NCBI GenBank assembly: GCA_033549345.1
Contig: JAWSUT010000035.1
Span: 1 to 25,072 of the forward strand
DNA: 25,072 bases
Direction: 5' to 3'
Source of the DNA: JAWSUT01 sp033549345
GTDB lineage: Bacteria; Bacillota; Dethiobacteria; Dethiobacterales; Dethiobacteraceae
Within the stretch, counting starts at the first letter, position 1. Each line of letters opens with the position of its first letter. Made by a program: the position numbers and the translations under genes. Positions 23,095 to 25,072 of the stretch are shown here, piece by piece. Under the pieces are notes generated by a model. The model worked only from the letters and a program-made list of their open reading frames with translations. It was not told the DNA's origin and searched no databases.

Positions 23095-23910
23095 TTAGCG
23101 CAGTTTAATTTCAGCGACCTGGAATGAAAAATCGGATTCTTCCATGTTGGTTTCCCAATGCCAGCCGACCAGCATCTGGAAGGTGCCAAAGTCGGCAATC
23201 TGCCACTCCACGACGCCTGATTCTCCGGCAGCGGGAGAGGTGACGGTAACTTTAACGCTGTGAACATCGGCAGTCAGAGTACCAAAGTTCTTTTTTTCTG
23301 TCCCGGTGACATTGACCTGCCAGCCGGGCCCTCTGCCTCTGAGAACCTCACCGACCTGGAAGTCATTTGCCAGGTTAAAAGGCCAGAAAAAGCCCATAAA
23401 CAAGCCATCAGCCATTACAGATGCCATTTCTGCCGGCATGATCTGGCCGTCAACTTCCATCTGTTGAATGGTTCCCTGCTCATCTACCCAAAAAGTAAAG
23501 CCTTCCTGGGACCCGGACTCATCGATTGTAATTGTTATTTTGCTTGTTTCCGTGCCTGCGACGGATTCTGTTCCTTCAAACCGGTAGCTAAGGTTTGTTT
23601 CCGGCTGCCCGCTGTTCTGCCAGCTATATTTGATTTCGGCAAACAACCGGGTCATGGTTTTTAAATCATGCGGATTCTGCCAGTTGTCTACAATCTCGGG
23701 CTCTGCCTGTTCCGTTGGCTCCGGTGATTCACCGGGCTTCTCTGCCGGCTCACCGTTTTCCGGTTCAGCCACATCTGCCTGCTCCTGCGGAGGTTTATCA
23801 GGGGAAGCATCCCCGGGCTCGGGTTCATTCTGGGAACAGGAGACAGCAAATACGGAGAGCAGCAGGATGAGGATGACCGGCAGTACTATCTTTCTAAGCT
23901 TTGCAGACAT
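23095..23910 (-). CDS. Acidic lipoprotein of unknown function
   Basis: The 271-residue protein begins with a basic N-terminus, a hydrophobic run and a lipobox FAVSC (Cys25). A disordered linker rich in Pro, Glu, Asp and Ala follows (about 26-75), resembling a cell-wall-spanning stalk. The folded part (about 80-271) is probably beta-rich: SYRFEGTESVAG, ITITIDESGSQEGFTFWVDE, and VNVTG with later strands. There is no match I recognise. The strand-rich fold and the lipid anchor vaguely recall LolA/LppX-like or LpqG-like carriers, with no motif to prove it. A GAAGGAGGGG ribosome site sits before the ATG. Transcribed alone. Confidence 0.75.
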   Translation of the reverse strand: MSAKLRKIVLPVILILLLSVFAVSCSQNEPEPGDASPDKPPQEQADVAEPENGEPAEKPGESPEPTEQAEPEIVDNWQNPHDLKTMTRLFAEIKYSWQNSGQPETNLSYRFEGTESVAGTETSKITITIDESGSQEGFTFWVDEQGTIQQMEVDGQIMPAEMASVMADGLFMGFFWPFNLANDFQVGEVLRGRGPGWQVNVTGTEKKNFGTLTADVHSVKVTVTSPAAGESGVVEWQIADFGTFQMLVGWHWETNMEESDFSFQVAEIKLR

Positions 23911-24042
23911 GTTACCCCTCCTTCAAGACCGGTTAACCTAGATAATTTATTGTACTACATATTTCCATAAATATGACCTGTTTCCTTCCTGTGCAGTAAA
24001 AAGGATAATTATCGGATTGCCGGCAATTTATTAGGCAGGGAC

Positions 24043-24072
24043 TTGCAGTATCCTTCATGAATTGGTTATGAT
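24043..24072 (+). promoter_or_regulatory. Probable sigma-A promoter of the 24108 gene
   Basis: TTGCAG (24043-24048) and TATGAT (24067-24072) are separated by 18 bp, 36 nt upstream of the ATG. A perfect 12-bp palindrome, ATTGCCGGCAAT (24016-24027), lies just upstream and could bind a regulator. Confidence 0.45.
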
Positions 24073-24107
24073 AGGAAGAGAACGCTGGAATAAGGGAGCG
24101 ATTAATT

Positions 24108-24395
24108 ATGGAATGGATTAAGCTGCGCACTGCTTTCGATTCGGAAGAAAAGGCTCTAAAGGCAGCGGGTATTGTAGCCACAACCGAAGCCCGGCTAAAC
24201 AGTGAACCGCACGGCCCGCAGTATGACGTGGAGACCCGAATTGAAAAGGCGGAAGAAAAATTTCATGTATACTGGCGCAAAGTATTTGCCGGTTATGATA
24301 CCGGCTGTGGCGGAGGCTGCGGTTCCTGTGGGGAAGAAAAAACACCTCCCGCACAGACCGGGAAAGTAATTCCCTTTAAAAAACCAAGAACTTAA
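24108..24395 (+). CDS. Small protein with Cys-rich tail motif
   Basis: This 95-residue protein of unknown family has an N-terminal alpha/beta part (EWIKLRTAF, EEKALKAAGIVATTEARLN) that looks like a small ferredoxin-fold-type module. It ends with a thiol cluster, CGGGCGSCG (Cys67, Cys71, Cys74), and a basic tail KVIPFKKPRT. The CxxxCxxC-type spacing could bind zinc or iron or act as a redox site. The AGGGAG ribosome site is 9-10 nt from the ATG. It lies 39 nt upstream of the YajQ-family gene on the same strand and is probably cotranscribed with it. Confidence 0.7.
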   Translation: MEWIKLRTAFDSEEKALKAAGIVATTEARLNSEPHGPQYDVETRIEKAEEKFHVYWRKVFAGYDTGCGGGCGSCGEEKTPPAQTGKVIPFKKPRT

Positions 24396-24434
24396 ATAGC
24401 TAAAATGTGATTTGGAAGAGACAGGAGGACAACA

Positions 24435-24926
24435 ATGGCGAAAAATGAATCCTTTGATGTGGTATCTCAGGTAAATATGCAGGAAGTGGATAATGCAATT
24501 AACCAGACCAATAAAGAAATCGGACAGCGTTATGACTTTAAAAACAGCAAAGCCGAGGTGACACTGGAGGACGGAAATCTTAAAATCATAGCGGAAGATG
24601 ATTTCAGAATCAGAAGTGTCGTCGATATTTTACAGACAAAACTTATCCGCCGCAATGTGCCGATCAAAAACCTGGAATACGGCAAAGTGGAAGAAGCCGG
24701 CGGCGGTATGGCCAGACAGATTGTCGGGCTAAAACAGGGAATTGACACGGAAACTGCCAAGAAGATGGTAAAAGATATCAAAGGATTAAAGTTAAAAGTA
24801 CAGGCACAAATTATGGACGACCAGCTCCGTGTATCGGGAAAGAAAAGAGATGACCTGCAGGACGTTATTGCCTTCCTTAAAGAAAACGACTATAATCTGG
24901 AGCTGCAGTTTATTAATTACCGATAA
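24435..24926 (+). CDS. YajQ-family nucleotide-binding protein
   Basis: The 163-residue protein is a full-length YajQ (UPF0234) with the family start FDVVSQVNMQEVDNAINQTNKEI, the RYDFKNSK strand, and two ferredoxin-like domains. VQAQIMDDQLRVSGKKRDDLQ and a final YNLELQFINYR complete it. Family members bind nucleotides, and some (Xanthomonas, Pseudomonas) bind cyclic di-GMP and partner with transcription factors. Whether this one does is unknown. ACAGGAGG lies 6 nt ahead of the ATG. It ends at a strong terminator at 24951. Confidence 0.94.
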   Translation: MAKNESFDVVSQVNMQEVDNAINQTNKEIGQRYDFKNSKAEVTLEDGNLKIIAEDDFRIRSVVDILQTKLIRRNVPIKNLEYGKVEEAGGGMARQIVGLKQGIDTETAKKMVKDIKGLKLKVQAQIMDDQLRVSGKKRDDLQDVIAFLKENDYNLELQFINYR

Positions 24927-24950
24927 AAATGTAACAAAGGACAGACTTTC

Positions 24951-24976
24951 TCCCGGGGCATGCCCCGGGATTTTTA
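24951..24976 (+). terminator. Terminator after the yajQ-family gene
   Basis: TCCCGGGGCA and TGCCCCGGGA form a perfect 20-bp palindrome followed by TTTTTATATT. Confidence 0.9.
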
Positions 24977-25064
24977 TATTATTCCGCCAACATGATATAA
25001 CCTGCATTCCCGGATTATTATACCTATGATCCCAAAAAACCCTTAAAAATAAGGGAAAATATTC

Positions 25065-25070
25065 TTGACA
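25065..25070 (+). promoter_or_regulatory. Consensus -35 box at window edge
   Basis: TTGACA, preceded by an A-rich stretch, lies 2 nt from the end of the window. The -10 box would be outside. It suggests a strong promoter for a gene just beyond. Confidence 0.35.
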
Positions 25071-25072
25071 GA

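Noticed and set aside
1..25072. CRISPR arrays, tRNA or rRNA genes, insertion sequences
   Set aside because: No regularly spaced repeats, cloverleaf sequences, rRNA segments or transposase genes were recognised in reading both strands.

Overview
The window reads as chromosomal DNA of an anaerobic, probably spore-lineage Firmicute (Clostridia / Peptococcaceae-like). The grounds are strong GGAGG ribosome sites, frequent GTG and TTG starts, many T-tailed intrinsic terminators, an FprA-type flavodiiron protein, a soluble chemoreceptor, and a relic of a 5TM-type sensor protein. The exported lipoproteins are very acidic, which would suit a salty or alkaline habitat, but that is only an inference. 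No rRNA, tRNA, CRISPR array, insertion sequence or phage gene was seen.

Layout. Positions 1-2,500 form a loose region: a truncated ferritin-like (DUF2383-like) fragment, an orphan membrane-anchored coiled-coil protein, an OsmC-family protein preceded by a possible coupled micro-ORF, and a frameshifted relic of a 5TM sensor protein. Two near-identical hairpins lie in it. Next come a saccharopine-dehydrogenase-like protein and a small HTH-like protein. A polar amino acid ABC transporter follows on the minus strand (binding protein, permease, ATPase) with a terminator inside the operon after the binding protein. Then come an MscS channel (+), and citrate synthase and FprA (both -).

The core is at 10,969-19,767. 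A PAS-PAS sigma-54 activator gene is followed by a 350-bp control region. That region has TGTCTA/TAGACA inverted repeats and an essentially perfect -24/-12 promoter. The promoter drives a six-gene operon: family I CoA-transferase, three-part TRAP transporter (DctP, DctQ, DctM), short-chain dehydrogenase and thiolase, closed by a terminator. Read together, this is an uptake and breakdown route for a short beta-hydroxy or beta-keto acid. 3-hydroxybutyrate is the simplest fit: import, CoA transfer, NAD-linked oxidation to acetoacetyl-CoA, thiolysis to acetyl-CoA. The substrate is inferred, not shown.

After the operon lie a cytosolic chemoreceptor and a Gate-domain membrane protein. Next is a MarR regulator with an operator-like palindrome at its own promoter, in line with a zinc-finger plus winged-helix protein. 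On the minus strand are a truncated VTC-domain relic and an acidic lipoprotein. The window ends with a small Cys-rich protein and a YajQ-family protein on the plus strand.
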